From the NCBI GenBank assembly GCA_014281115.1, contig JACONQ010000010.1, positions 124,001 to 188,000 of the forward strand: a DNA stretch of 64,000 nucleotides, in the 5' to 3' direction. The DNA is from Laburnicola sp. R22_1 (Eukaryota > Ascomycota > Dothideomycetes > Pleosporales > Didymosphaeriaceae). Shown here in pieces: positions 45,884 to 56,794 of this stretch (positions are counted from its first letter, which is position 1; every line of letters begins with the position of its first letter). A program made the position numbers and the translations under genes. The notes below the pieces were generated by a model. The model saw nothing but the letters and a program-made list of their open reading frames with translations, had not been told where the DNA came from and did no database searches.

Positions 45884-47185
45884 GAGAATCAAGGATGCCA
45901 GAACTTGCCTAATGGGGTGACGTTTTCCTCTTCGATGTTCGATAGGTCCCAAGAGGCAAGATAGGTTCCATATTGTAGAACCAAGAATGGGATGTCGGGA
46001 ATAAGTTATGGTCGACTCCTGGAATGAGCCTGGAGCGGCCCGGAGATGCGTGGGTATGAGACGTCGTTGGAATGCCTGTATGTGCTGGCAAAATCGATGT
46101 CCTGGTCGTGTGCCGCGCTTGTCTCCGCACTGCGGAATGTCTGCGTTGAATCAGAAGCGCGATGACTATTCATTCGGGTGTGAGAATAAACGGTAAAACC
46201 AGACCCTGTACGTCAAGTACTAGGAGCAAGCTCAGCGAAAGATTTGCGAAACTCCTGCTTTCTTTCCACCTTAGTACCCCCCACGCAAGCAAGATAAACC
46301 CTCCATAACTTCCGGGAAGCGCGCACTTACATTCCATGCTTGTTACATAAATGAATACCGACAATCCAGCTCCCTCTTCACATCTGTTCGGCATTCCGAC
46401 CGCCAGTGCGGCCCGAACATGGCACCAACCCCTACGTACTTTGGATTCCAACACGCTCGACCACAGCTGTTCCCACTCACCATACTTGTTCCAGCCGTTA
46501 TGCGCTCCAATGATTCCGAGATTCTCCGCTGACGACATCCGCGGCGTGAATCATGCACCAGAAGTACTGCATTCCGCAACTCCATGCTCATAATACCGGG
46601 TCGTCCCTCGGGCAGGGAACCAGAACTAGTCATTTAGCCCACGCTAGATTCAGTGAGTCGTTTTGTGTGATGAGATAGGCTGCAGTGCTCCAACGTAAAA
46701 GGATTGCAAATTCAATGCCGAATTGCTTCGGTGTGTTTATTAGACTCTACAAGCTAGCGGTATGGCCTGCAACCCAATTGCCACCGGACCAGAACGGTGG
46801 CCAACATGGTCGCAAATACGACGGGCTGCTTACCCCCTGACAAGGCCCATGGCCGGACCTCCAAAATCTCCGCGGCGCATGATACTTAATTATAGACGAG
46901 TTGCCAGCTTGAAAGCGAGTAAATGAGCTGGATGTAGAGCACAGCAACATGCAAGGTCACCATGTGACATGTTCTGGGCATGCTCATCATAAACGTGGCG
47001 AAGTACACGGCCAACGCGTCGTTCACGTGGAGCCGTATAGCGTATATCTCTTTCACGACCGTCGCATTCATGGAAGTTCCTCACGCCGCAACTAAACTGA
47101 ATACGCAACTGCTTATCCTCCAGGAAACACAATCACCCAAAATTCTCCCAGTCTAACGATACCCTTCCATAGCCTACAATCAGCC
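45884..47185. other. Intergenic, no supported gene
   Basis: Several ORFs of 60-120 codons overlap on both strands (the largest is on the minus strand at 46170-46538) without domain features, codon bias or neighbouring exons. I see nothing convincing. Confidence 0.5.
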
Positions 47186-47662
47186 ATGTCCTACCGCGTC
47201 AACGACTATATAATCTCCCTCACCAACCACACCCGCCCTATCCCCCTCTCTGCCCTCCCCTCCGACCCCTCCTCTCAACCATGCTCTCTCTGCCAAATGC
47301 CTTACCACCCGCAAGATCCTGACTACATCCATCTACTACTCCCCGCCGATACACCTGAATACCCGGTCTAGATCCACGATCGCGGCTCATGCAGACACAT
47401 CTTCGGTCGACAATGCTTCGAAACGCATACCCGCTCGCGCCGACCGTGGAGCCACTCGTGCCCTTTATGCAGGGAAGAGCTATTTCCCGCGCCGCATGCA
47501 GCTAGGACTGGGATAGTGAATCATGTGGATGAAGCGCTGGGCGCGCTGGCACGGATAAATGCGCAGAGCGAGGAACTCAGGCGTGAAGTGGAGGCTGTGA
47601 AGCAGGCGCTGGGTGCAATTCGCGAGATGCTTTATGGACCTAATAGTAATAGGTGGATATAG
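47186..47662 (+). pseudogene. RING-finger gene with a single nonsense codon (RING 3)
   Basis: From ATG 47186 (MSYRVNDYII) to TAG 47660-47662 one frame of 159 codons is open except for TAG 47369-47371 (codon 62). The RING spans the stop: C33-x2-C36 before it, then C69-x-H71, Gly74, C77 and C92-x2-C95 after it. The local sequence is V-stop-I. In RING 1 the equivalent is V-I-Q-I, so CAG to TAG is the likely change, in CpA context. A C-terminal helix follows (EELRREVEAVKQALGAIREM), probably a coiled coil. Without readthrough the product lacks most of the RING. Confidence 0.75.
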
Positions 47663-47779
47663 CGAAGGAGGATTTGTAGTTTCATCTGGTATATACCTAA
47701 GGTATGTGGACTCCGGTTGTGGAAAGTACGCTTATCGTGTTCTTTCCACAGCTTCCTAGGTAGGTATTGAACATCTTCG

Positions 47780-47920
47780 TCGTGTAGAGATTCTAACTAA
47801 GGTCGAGTCCGCACCATACACAGATAGGAGTAAAACAGGAGGCACTAAAACCTAGTACCTAGCACATAGTAGTAGTAACAAAATATACACAAAATAATAA
47901 CAATTTTGTTGTTAACTTTC
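47780..47920 (+). repeat. Dispersed repeat family B, copy 3 (best preserved)
   Basis: GAGATTCTAACTAAGGTCGA, then GGCACTAAAACCTAGTACCT and AGCACATAGTAGTAGTAACA. It retains CpA and CpG that are TpA in the copies at 9418 and 33440. It lies within about 150 bp of the RING 3 stop. Confidence 0.8.
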
Positions 47921-48880
47921 TTTACGGCAGCATTGTTAACAGCAGTTAATAGACAGTCTGCTATTGTTGTTGTCGTTCTTGCAGCGAAAAATGTTATTAA
48001 AGAAATTATCAATTACGTAACACGGTGGTCGGTCAAACAGCCGGCCCGGGATCACGTGACATCACGGATTGACCCCGGGGGAGAATCCTAGGTAGGTATA
48101 TGGTATTGGAATGAAAGCATCCGTATCTGCCATGTTTGCCTTGCGTACTTTGGCTGTTGAACCTTGGTTGTGCTGTCGAGTCTCACAATCTGTCAAAGGG
48201 TAGGTCTGACTATGAACGGATATGAATGAATGAAATTTGCCTTATTAGGCCAGGGTGTAAAACATGATTTGACAGCTGCTGTCGCACGTCAAAATATCCA
48301 CGTCTAATGGTCTTGTATGATGCAGTCGTTGTAGTTGCAAGCTCGGATTCTTCCAGGGCATGTAAAGGAATATATGGAGGCGAAATACGTGTTCGATCGC
48401 ATGCTGGCTTGCTGTTGCAGTGTGGCGACGTGGATGTGCTCTGTGCTGGTAGTGGAGACTCTGGAGAGGCGACAGGCTATACCCTAAACGGGTTAGCGTC
48501 CATTTCCCATACATATGGCTCACGGTGATCCCGAGGTCTGTCCCATCAACGCTTCTCCCAACCTCTTGCTCGGCCCTGTTCTTAGGAAAAGCGCAATATT
48601 TATGTTATAATCCATAAATCTATTATATACCCTCCTAGGATGAAATGCCGATGATGCGCCATCCAACTTTGACCACGTGTCAAAGTATGCCCGCCTATCG
48701 GATGCTGTCTGACCATCTCTACACCACCAAACACGCGTTCAGGAAACGCGAAAAACATCGCCCAGAGCATCCGGATGACGGAAAAAAGACTGGAGAGAAA
48801 GCATCCGCGTCCTTCCTGCTGTCTTACCACCACGCAACCAACACAAACAAGCCAGTTCCCATTCGTCAAGACGCAGTCAA
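47921..48880. other. Intergenic, no supported gene
   Basis: Contains GTTAACTTTCTTTACGGCAG followed by short AT-rich sequence just beyond the family B copy, then ordinary composition. I see no gene. Confidence 0.5.
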
Positions 48881-49552
48881 TCATTCCTCCGCCGGCCGTC
48901 TTCTCCGTCGCTCAAGGTCGCCGTAAAGTTGATCCAGCCTTCGCTCGACCTCTTGCCTCGATGCCCTGACCTCCCCACTGCCGTCTTGTACCGCAAGCGT
49001 GTCGAGAACATTTCGGATGAAATCGGACGACCGCGGCGAACGAGCCGTTCTTGAACCACTTCCACTGCTCCTTCGCCCAGCTCTCGGCGTGTGCATCCTT
49101 TGCGACAGTGAAGACGCAAGCCGTTGTGCTCCATGGGGCTGGTATGGAGCTAGCGCAGGGACGCCCGCGTTGGCGGTCGCACCCATAGGCGGGGCTGGGG
49201 ACGACGCACGCTGCGCGGAGTCGTTCTTAAATAACACGCATCTGCACAGGGGGCACTTATTGCGCCATGCGCCAGGGCTGTTGATGTGTTTTTCGAGACA
49301 GCGCCGCCCAAAAATGTGGCCGCAGCACCTTCTGTGTCCGTCGACGGCGGCGGACATGTCGAGACGGATGGCCCATTCTTCCGTTTCGTCGGACGAAGGA
49401 GGTGTTTGGCGTGGCTCGATGTAAGGCTCGGAGCAGATGGGGCAGGTGCGCGAATCAGAGTCCAGGCTGGACAGCTGGATCGGGGTTGTAAAGAGGACGA
49501 ACTGTGGGCCGCGCGCTGCGGGCTGCCGCGAAGTAGTGGAATATCTCGGCAT
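48881..49552 (-). CDS. RING-finger protein, probable E3 ubiquitin ligase (RING 4)
   Basis: An intronless gene of 223 residues starts at ATG 49552 (MPRYSTTSRQ). The RING has C37-x2-C40, a long insert, C77-x-H79, Gly82 at the fifth ligand position, C85 and C100-x2-C103 (NKCPLCRCVLF). His89 and Cys76 are nearby and might substitute as zinc ligands. The C-terminal half is Ser/Arg/Pro-rich, then ends in a predicted helix (EVERRLDQLYGDLERRR), like the helical tail of RING 3. E3 activity is inferred from the domain. Confidence 0.83.
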   Translation of the reverse strand: MPRYSTTSRQPAARGPQFVLFTTPIQLSSLDSDSRTCPICSEPYIEPRQTPPSSDETEEWAIRLDMSAAVDGHRRCCGHIFGRRCLEKHINSPGAWRNKCPLCRCVLFKNDSAQRASSPAPPMGATANAGVPALAPYQPHGAQRLASSLSQRMHTPRAGRRSSGSGSRTARSPRSSDFIRNVLDTLAVQDGSGEVRASRQEVERRLDQLYGDLERRRRRPAEE

Positions 49553-51182
49553 TCTGGGCTGCTGTGTTTAGGAGCGAAGAGGACCATGGGAGTGGGGGAG
49601 TGCAGAGTGCGAGGTGCTTCGTTTCTCAGGTACGAAGATGAGGTTGCCTCTGGCTTGAATGCGGCAAACCGCTTGTTTGCTGCACAGCCGACAATCAACG
49701 GCTTTCGTGGTCGAGCTGCGATCTGGCAAACTGTTGAAGCAGGAGGTTGGTGCGTCCGTTCGTGAGAATTCACTTCCTGCATGCCTGGTAACAAGAACGC
49801 CGTAGGCCCGTTGGTGACGCTCGGATATTCCTGATTTGTTGGCTTAACCCTTCTATTCACTGGACGAATTGTTGGAGTTCTAGAGAGACTCACACGTACC
49901 TACATTTTAAAGACAAGATTACAGCAAAATGTGGTCAGCAGCGCCGGATTATCGCCACAAATCTACTTACCTGCTATGCCGTGTAGTTCGAAACTTGGAG
50001 ACTGCAAAAGACGAGACGACCAAGGACAATCTATGTCTTGAGGCACCAATAAGTTTTCTACCTGACGGTGCGACCATCTGTGGTCTAACCTTTTGGGGGG
50101 TGAGCCCTGCCATGCGAACCGTGATTCAAGTACTAGAGCAGAACTTTCATTGGCAGATGTCATTCTCTATGTATGTGGAGCAACATGTGCAAGCATTCCA
50201 GATCTCTCCGTAGCTTCCCTCGCTACCAAATGTTGCGCTTTCGTTCCGTCTCTGAACCAGAGCTCGTCTCTGTCTCCGCCACAAACGAGCTGCACATTCG
50301 ACTTGGTCACCCATCGAATGCCCGACCAGATCGTCCGCTTCTGCACTCTTAAGCTCAGGCATCATGCTGTCTAGCGAGCAGAGCGCTCGTGCAAGCCCGT
50401 CTTGGAGCCGCTCCGGGGGCTCCTTCACCGGCAAAGTATAAGATAGAGTCGCATGTGATGGAAGTATAGTTGTGTTGAACTTCGGTCCGGCTCCTTGTGA
50501 GTCACATATCGCCCGAAAAAAACAAATTTCGGCCCCTCGACTAACAAAAATATGGTGGTTGTAACAATTGTCTGGGGGCTCCCCCAGCCTCTGTACATCA
50601 CCTAGAACATTTTCTAGGCTCCCCAGCGCTCGATTTTCATGCTCCCTTCCCCGTTCAAGAGACGTAACCGGCTGCATCTGATGTAAATCCCCCTCGCGGA
50701 CGACATGTCGAGTATCCACCCCGGTTTCTTCAGCAGTGACGCGCTCGCGCCCATTCCATCCAGCTGCTGGTCGGACTGGCCGTCTCTTCACGGGTGGTGG
50801 AGACTGTGACTGCGGCCTATGCTCACGCGCACCAACAAACAATACACCCCCATCTTTCTAAGCACAACTCCAAAAAGTATTTCAAAGCACTTAATATCTA
50901 TTTTACTTCTTCTCTAGCTATTATATAAAAGCAAGTATAAATACATAGATAACCACATCCGAGTCTATTACACAATAAAAAACCTACCAGTACCTATCGT
51001 TCAAGTTACATAGATTGCAACTAACCTAAGTAGTCCAAGCAGCACACATAAGCACAATACCTCACACACAAAAACAAGACACAGATTAAAGAAGGAAAAT
51101 AAAAATAAATAAAGAAGATATGAATAAAATTTAGTATATAGCTAGTACATACTAAGTGCGTAGTGCGTAGTATATAGTATAT
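49553..51182. other. Intergenic; repeat family C; otherwise no supported gene
   Basis: A 231-codon minus-strand frame (50147-50842) begins without ATG (TTG) and runs through a repeated segment also found inverted at 59160, so I do not call it. A 94-codon plus ORF (49929-50213) overlaps it. Composition becomes AT-rich from about 50860. Confidence 0.5.
50447..50575 (-). repeat. Dispersed repeat family C, copy 1
   Basis: The reverse complement reads GAGGGGCCGAAATTTGTTTT, GGGCGATATGTGACTCACAA, GGAGCCGGACCGAAGTTCAA and CACAACTATACTTCCATCAC. It matches 59160-59290 with roughly nine in ten bases identical. It is flanked by a near-palindrome (CTGGGGGCTCCCCCAG) at about 50570. Confidence 0.8.
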
Positions 51183-51315
51183 GTGTTGTTAAATTAACTA
51201 CCTAGGGATAGAACAACAAAGGCTTTTATCTTAAATAACATTATTGAACAAAAAAAGCAGAACCCCCTGCTTAGTAATTAAAAAGAGCGTAAAAAGGTGA
51301 TCATAAAAAAAGCAC
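51183..51315 (+). repeat. Dispersed repeat family A, copy 6
   Basis: GTTGTTAAATTAACTACCTA, GGGATAGAACAACAAAGGCT, then AAGCAGAACCCCCTGCTTAG and TAATTAAAAAGAGCGTAAAA. It lies in a short AT-rich patch (50860-51400) in the gene tract. Confidence 0.8.
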
Positions 51316-51509
51316 TATATAGTATATAGTACCTAGTAGGAGGAATACTATACACAGCGAAGAACGAAAAAGCGATGATTTGATTGTTTTTTGGTTGTTA
51401 GCTGGTGGCGACGGGATGGGAGGTGATGTGAGGTGGTTGTTGGATGGTAGGGTAGGGTAGGGTAATAAGGGCGAGAATTCTGGCTGTCTGTGTGGATAGG
51501 TGGATGGAT

Positions 51510-51537
51510 GGATAGATAGATAGATAGATAGATAGAT
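51510..51537. repeat. (GATA)n microsatellite
   Basis: Seven GATA units, flanked by GGATGGAT-type repeats on both sides (51490-51550). Confidence 0.85.
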
Positions 51538-51860
51538 GGGTGGATGGATTAAAAGAGAGAGAGAAATATTGATGTATATATCTACTTAGTTTCATAGGGG
51601 TGAGGTTGAGTAGTGTGCTATAATGCATAGATATACTGCGCTGTACGTCTAACAAGTATCAAGCGTTAATCAAGCGTCAAGACTATTATGAATCAGCGGC
51701 GGGCGGCGGATATAGTGTGCTATAGACCGGTATTCACATTCAGGAAAAAAAAGAGAAGAGTAAACAATACTACCCCCTACCCCTACCCTACCTATCCCCA
51801 TCCCCCTTTTTACCCCACCACCTACCCCAACTTAGACTCCTCGCCCCACCACCCCCTATC

Positions 51861-54331
51861 CTATCCATCATCCCCACCAATCAAAACCTCCCTCAACCTA
51901 CAAAACTCCACTCTCAACCGCACAATCTCGCGCCTCAATCTGCGCTGCTCGAGTCTCAGATCATCCTCTTCCCCCACTTGTCCTGCTCCTCCTTTTTCTT
52001 TCAATTGATTCCTCCCTTCGTTTTCATCTTCGCACTCCGCCTCCCTCACGCCCAGTTCCACACCCGTTTGGCCCGCCGTCTTCCGCGTCGTTTGATTCAG
52101 GCCCCGCCTTCGCCGTCCATGCCCATGTTTACGTTTCTGTTGAGATAGGGACGATGAACAGTTGTCAAAAACCCGCACTTCCCACTCCCTTTCCAGATCA
52201 TGCAACCCAGGCGCGAAACTGAATTCTCTTTTTTTGGGCTGCATCGTATCCATCGCAGTCTGGTTCTTGTTCTTGTACACTGCTGCTGGTAGTAAGGAGG
52301 AGGAGGAGGTTCGTTTCAGTCTGGTGTCTGGGGTTGACGGATCGGCGGCGGCGGTGGTGTAGGGCGAGGACGAGAAAGAGACGTTATGCTGGGGCCTCGG
52401 GCTTTGTTCCGCTGAGGCTGAGGGGGGAGAACGAGAATGAGAACAGAGGGGACGGGAGTAATTTGTTACACGTGAGCGTGCGCCGGGGCTGAGGGTTGTA
52501 GGTGACGAGGATTCGGGTGGGGAAATTGAACTTCTGTGGTTGGATTTTGAAAGCTCTGACGGTGGTGGAGATTGATGTTGATGCGTCGGAGTATCCCGAT
52601 ACCTTAGATACCCTGCGCTAGATTGGGCGTTCGAATGGCCATGTGCAGCGTTCTGCGTCGTCGGCGGCGTACACCACATCTCCTCCTCCTCCTCCTCGTC
52701 GTTCGATGATGCCGCTTGCGACTGCGACTCCGCGTACACCGACTCAACGGAAGATGACGACTCCGCCGATGACGACTGTGAGACACGCAACGCATCTTTG
52801 AAAAAGACGTCGAAGACTTGGCTGCTGCGGGAGTTGTGTTTCTGGAGGACGTCGCGCACGGCATCTGCAGTGCTTGCAGTTGCAGTTGCACTTCCCGTTG
52901 GCAGGGTGGGCAGGGATCTCCGTGGTGGAAGGGGAAGGGGACGCTCATTGGAAGTAGGATCTTTGAACGTCTCTGTTGCGATTCTGGGGCGGGAGAAGGG
53001 GTGTCGGTGCGGACGTGGGAGAGGTTTTGCTGGGTTGGCGGGTGTCAGGGGGAGCTGTGTGAACGTCTGCGCGGGAAACGCGACGGGTGCGGTGGTTCTG
53101 GTCCTGGGGAGAAGAGATCTCTCGATAGACTCCAGCGCGATGACGGGCGCCTGCATGTCCACTTCATACACCAAGAGCCCGAGTTCGTCGAAGATGCGCA
53201 CTTTGCCTCCCTGCGTCCCGATGGCAATCAGCGTCTCTCGCCCTCCGTACACCCCATACGCAGTACCCTCGCGAGACAAACCACCACCACCACCCAAGAC
53301 GCCATACCCATCTCTTCTCCCCCACGACATCCCAGCTACAACCGCCAAACACGTAGCCGGCCCATCGACATGCTACGTCCTGAGCACCTTCCCCCCGCCC
53401 TCAAAGTCGACCAGCCGACACCGGCCATCGTGCCCCACACTCACAACGCGCGCCTTGTACCCGGGAAGAAACTCGGCTGCAGATATACCGCCCATTGCAG
53501 CCTTGTGCAGCTTTTTCATCGACGCTCTGCGCGTCGGGTGCGGTAGGAAGCTTTGCGTGCGGTCGAGATACGGGGAATCATGATAATACAGTGACTGTCT
53601 ACGCGCAGGCAGCACCAGCCTATACAATGAAAGCGTGCCATCCTGGAAGCCCAGAAGAAACGACATATACGCCGCTCCCGCATCTCCATCCCCCTTCTGG
53701 AAAACCGCAAACGCAGGCGCAGATCTCGTATCCGTAGGTTCAAAGCCCACCGCCGCGGTCGGCCCAGCCCTCAGATACTGCAGATAAACCTGCGGCGGAG
53801 CCGCCGTCGCAGAAAGTAAAATGTTCCCGTCGGACGAGACGGCAAGGACGGTAGGCGGCGACGGGTGGATCTGAGGCGGCGGGAGGAGTTCGCCCGTGGG
53901 AATGCAGTAGGCTTGGATGGAGGTGCTGAGCGTGGTGGTGAAGTAGAGGGTGCGGGAGTCTGGGGAGAAGAGGAGGGGACGGGGCTCGCCCTACAGGAGT
54001 GTGAGTGTCCGGATCAGTTCGCATTCGGCATATCATGCTCGAGCCGGCGGTGGCGGGCATGTAGGTGGCAGATGGGGGCCGCACCCACCTCGTAACACTT
54101 CAGGGCATACTTTCTGTCGTTGCCGCGGGCGGGGTCGTGTAGGATGACGAGTGGGCTGTCGGCGACGGCGAGCAGGCTGCTGTTGTCCTTTGCGGCTCGG
54201 GCATTCACGATGCCGGCGGTAGCGCACTCGAACAAGACTCTCTCGGTCGCCGAGGGGTTGTGCGCAAAGATGGCGCGCGGTGTAACGATAAACAAGTTGA
54301 CGTCCGGGGGCAGCTGGCCTGCGCTCGTCAT
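51861..54331 (-). CDS. WD40-like beta-propeller protein with an in-frame TAG
   Basis: Exon 1 (54331-54089) and exon 2 (53990-51861) are joined over a 98-bp intron (GTGGGT...CTGTAG). From ATG 54331 the frame has 791 codons but is broken by TAG 53373-53375 at codon 287 (KVLRT-stop-HVDGPATCL), where Trp is the expected residue. Residues 1 to about 350 look like propeller blades (LLFSPDSRTLYF, TVLAVSSDGNILL, VVSVGHDGRCRLVDF, GGKVRIFDELGLLVYEVD). The middle is Ser/Pro-rich and disordered with a DEEEEEE run. The end is a coiled coil (LEQRRLRREIVRLRVEFCRL). No intron can remove the stop. The exact family is not recognised. Confidence 0.7.
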
Positions 54332-54592
54332 AGTGAGTCCTATGGGTTAGTGATGCGGGTTGTAGGATGGACGGTGGCTTTGGCCAGCATCGCGGAAAGC
54401 ATCTCATGTCAACGCGCTCGCAGAAAGGCAAGTGCAGCCCGATGGCGTGTCAATAGGGAAAGACCGACTGGTCCAAGCGGGCAGGTGCGGAAAATATAAT
54501 AGATACGACCTCCATCTCACAGTGTGCGCAAAAAAGCTCGTATGAAAAGATATCATTTTCGTTAGCCTCGTTAAGAACGTAGCGTGGCCAAG

Positions 54593-55485
54593 TTAGTAGC
54601 AGTCCCTGTCTGCAAACCCAAGCCCAGGGCATTGCCTGCTCTTCAAGCAGCCCGTCTTCCATCCATTCCACCCTTGCAGCCGACTCAAGATGTCATGAGC
54701 GTAGTAGTTGCTTTTGCCCCTGTCGTGGGTCAAGTCCTCGCTATCGAGATGCCCGGTGTTGTACACATGGGCAGCGGCATACGGGTTGCCAGTGAAGAGT
54801 TCGGTGTTGAGCCAAGATAGGTCGGCGTAGTCACCGTTGAAGTAGGACAAGTATCCAGGAACGCCCGGCGCACTGGTACCGTAGATGCCGTTTTCAATCA
54901 TCGACTTGATGCTCTTCTTTGGGTTCGATTCATCAAAACTGACGGAGCCGCGATGCTGCATGATGCCGCAGGCCGTCCCCTCGGTGCAATGAATCGACAC
55001 TTTTCCAGTGGACTAGCCGAGGTGAGCTTCTCATTCGCGATATTGGAATCACTGACACATACCTCTTGCATGATGATGGCTAGTATCAGCCGCCCGTCGA
55101 CCTTGCTGTCCATGGCGACCTCTTTGATGGCAGCTTTCAGGTCGTCGTTATAAGCGTCTCCCCCGTTGGCATCCGTGAGAACAGGCTCGTTGATTTTCCA
55201 GAGCTCATCGAAGCTTAGCCACTCCTCCATGCCTGGGAAATCCTCTGCCTTTGGCCCAACGCAGCTATAGACAGCCGTAGGATCGATGGGTGCCTTCTTC
55301 ACTGAAAAGGCTGATACACCGCTGTCCTCGGTTGATGCATCGCTATCCTCGGTGTAGTTCGCGTACCAGAGCCGCTGGAGATCCTCGTGGAGCTCGACCG
55401 AGGATGTGCCATAGCCGTGCAGTTTAACCAGCGGCCAGGCAAGAGAGAAGGGAAGAACAAAGGGAACGTATTGAAAAGACCGCAT
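54593..55485 (-). CDS. Secreted lysozyme-like (transglycosylase fold) protein
   Basis: Two exons (55485-55063 and 55012-54593), a 50-bp intron (GTATGT...GGCTAG) and 280 residues from ATG 55485. The N-terminus is a signal peptide (MRSFQYVPFVLPFSLAWPLV). The intron falls inside the key motif: LAIIMQE(141) joins STGKV. Glu141 is followed at 157-160 by GIMQ, the E-S-x-G ... G-[LI]-M-Q pattern of lysozyme-like/soluble lytic transglycosylase proteins found secreted by fungi. Cys150 and Cys156 could form a disulphide. The likely role is cleavage of peptidoglycan or another glycan outside the cell, and the activity is unproven. The end (GWKTGCLKSRQCPGLGF) adds two cysteines. Confidence 0.75.
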
Positions 55486-56794
55486 ACTGAATGTAGACTG
55501 AGGACTGGAAAGAAACGGACAGACTGCACACGCTGAAGAAAAGCTGAGGGCGGCACGGCTCTTTAAAAATACACATGGTGTCTCGCATCACGGTCCAGCA
55601 CGTGCATGTCCAGCTATAGCAAGCGAATACGTACGCCCCAAACGCTACGGCAAAGTAAGACGGTGCTATATTGGGTGTCGGTCTTGCGGTACTGTGTTAC
55701 AGCTGAGGAAGGCCGCGAAGAGGAGGATTGGTGGAGGTACTCGGGGACATGATTAAAGGCCGGTGGAGGCGGCGCGTTCCCCGCGAAGAGACAAAGTCCA
55801 GACGAGGATTTAGATGGTCCGCATGGGGTAGGAGTGAAGAAAAGGCCAGGTGTCGTACCTCGTACCTGCAGGAGCTCAGCCGAAGCGACGCTGCACAGCC
55901 TTAAGCGCCCATCCAGACTGGGCACCTGCACCAGCTGTTCCACAACGTCAGCTCGCAGCCATCACGGCGACCAATACGTCGACAGCACGCAGATGCATGC
56001 GGCGGTGATGGCAGCCTGAGATGGATAGCGGGGTTGACACCGGACACCCACACTGTACACTGCATGAGACATCCCCCGCCAAGCCTCTAACCAACCCAAA
56101 CCAGGCACAGCCGTTGGCCGCGTACACACGCAGCACAAACGTGGGGTCGTGTCTACCAACCAACCACCGCACCCCCGATCCTACCTTTTAGCCCCAGATC
56201 TCTACTAAAAATTAATCTACTCTCACAGGTGCTTTACCCTACCCTAGCTAGCATACGTACGTATTGGGAAGAACCCCCAAATATCCTCCGACTCCAAGAA
56301 ACTTAATTCACAGTTCGCAACCTACCTATATACCACATTACCACCAACCCAACCCCATCCAGCATGCCCTCCGGCTCCACAGCAGCGCCAGAAAAGTGTG
56401 AAGCCGGACGACGGAGTCCACCTAACAAATCCAGCCAGACACCGGAATCCGAGTCCACCTTACGCCGCCGTTGACCCCGCACCTAGCAGTCAACCGTGCC
56501 CCCCGTGCCCAGCTAGATGCGGATACTACGCACTACGCAGGTACTACGTCTTGCTAAACTGTGCACTCCGTCCGTCGGGTAAATCTGTCTGTTGGACTTG
56601 GAGACACGTTGCTTTCCACTGACCGAGGAGGTGGATAGACTCGGTGCGTCGCTGTGCACCATGTGATATCTCACTGCCCAGGTGGGGTACAACACTACGC
56701 CACACCGCATTTCGGCAGCACAACACTCGCACGAGCACGACATCAAACACCCCATCACCAAAACACAAAACAACACAATCCATTATCTACCCCT
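55486..56794. other. Intergenic, no supported gene
   Basis: Only overlapping short ORFs on both strands. I see no domain or splice pattern. Confidence 0.5.

Noticed and set aside
46170..46538. 122-codon minus-strand ORF with ATG
   Set aside because: No domain, no plausible splice partner, and overlapped by other ORFs of similar length.
50147..50842. 231-codon minus-strand ORF
   Set aside because: It begins at TTG, has no domain, and runs through repeat family C, so the frame is open by chance.
52798..53583. 261- and 242-codon plus-strand ORFs
   Set aside because: Antisense to the WD40-like gene, whose own frame has coherent repeats and splice sites.
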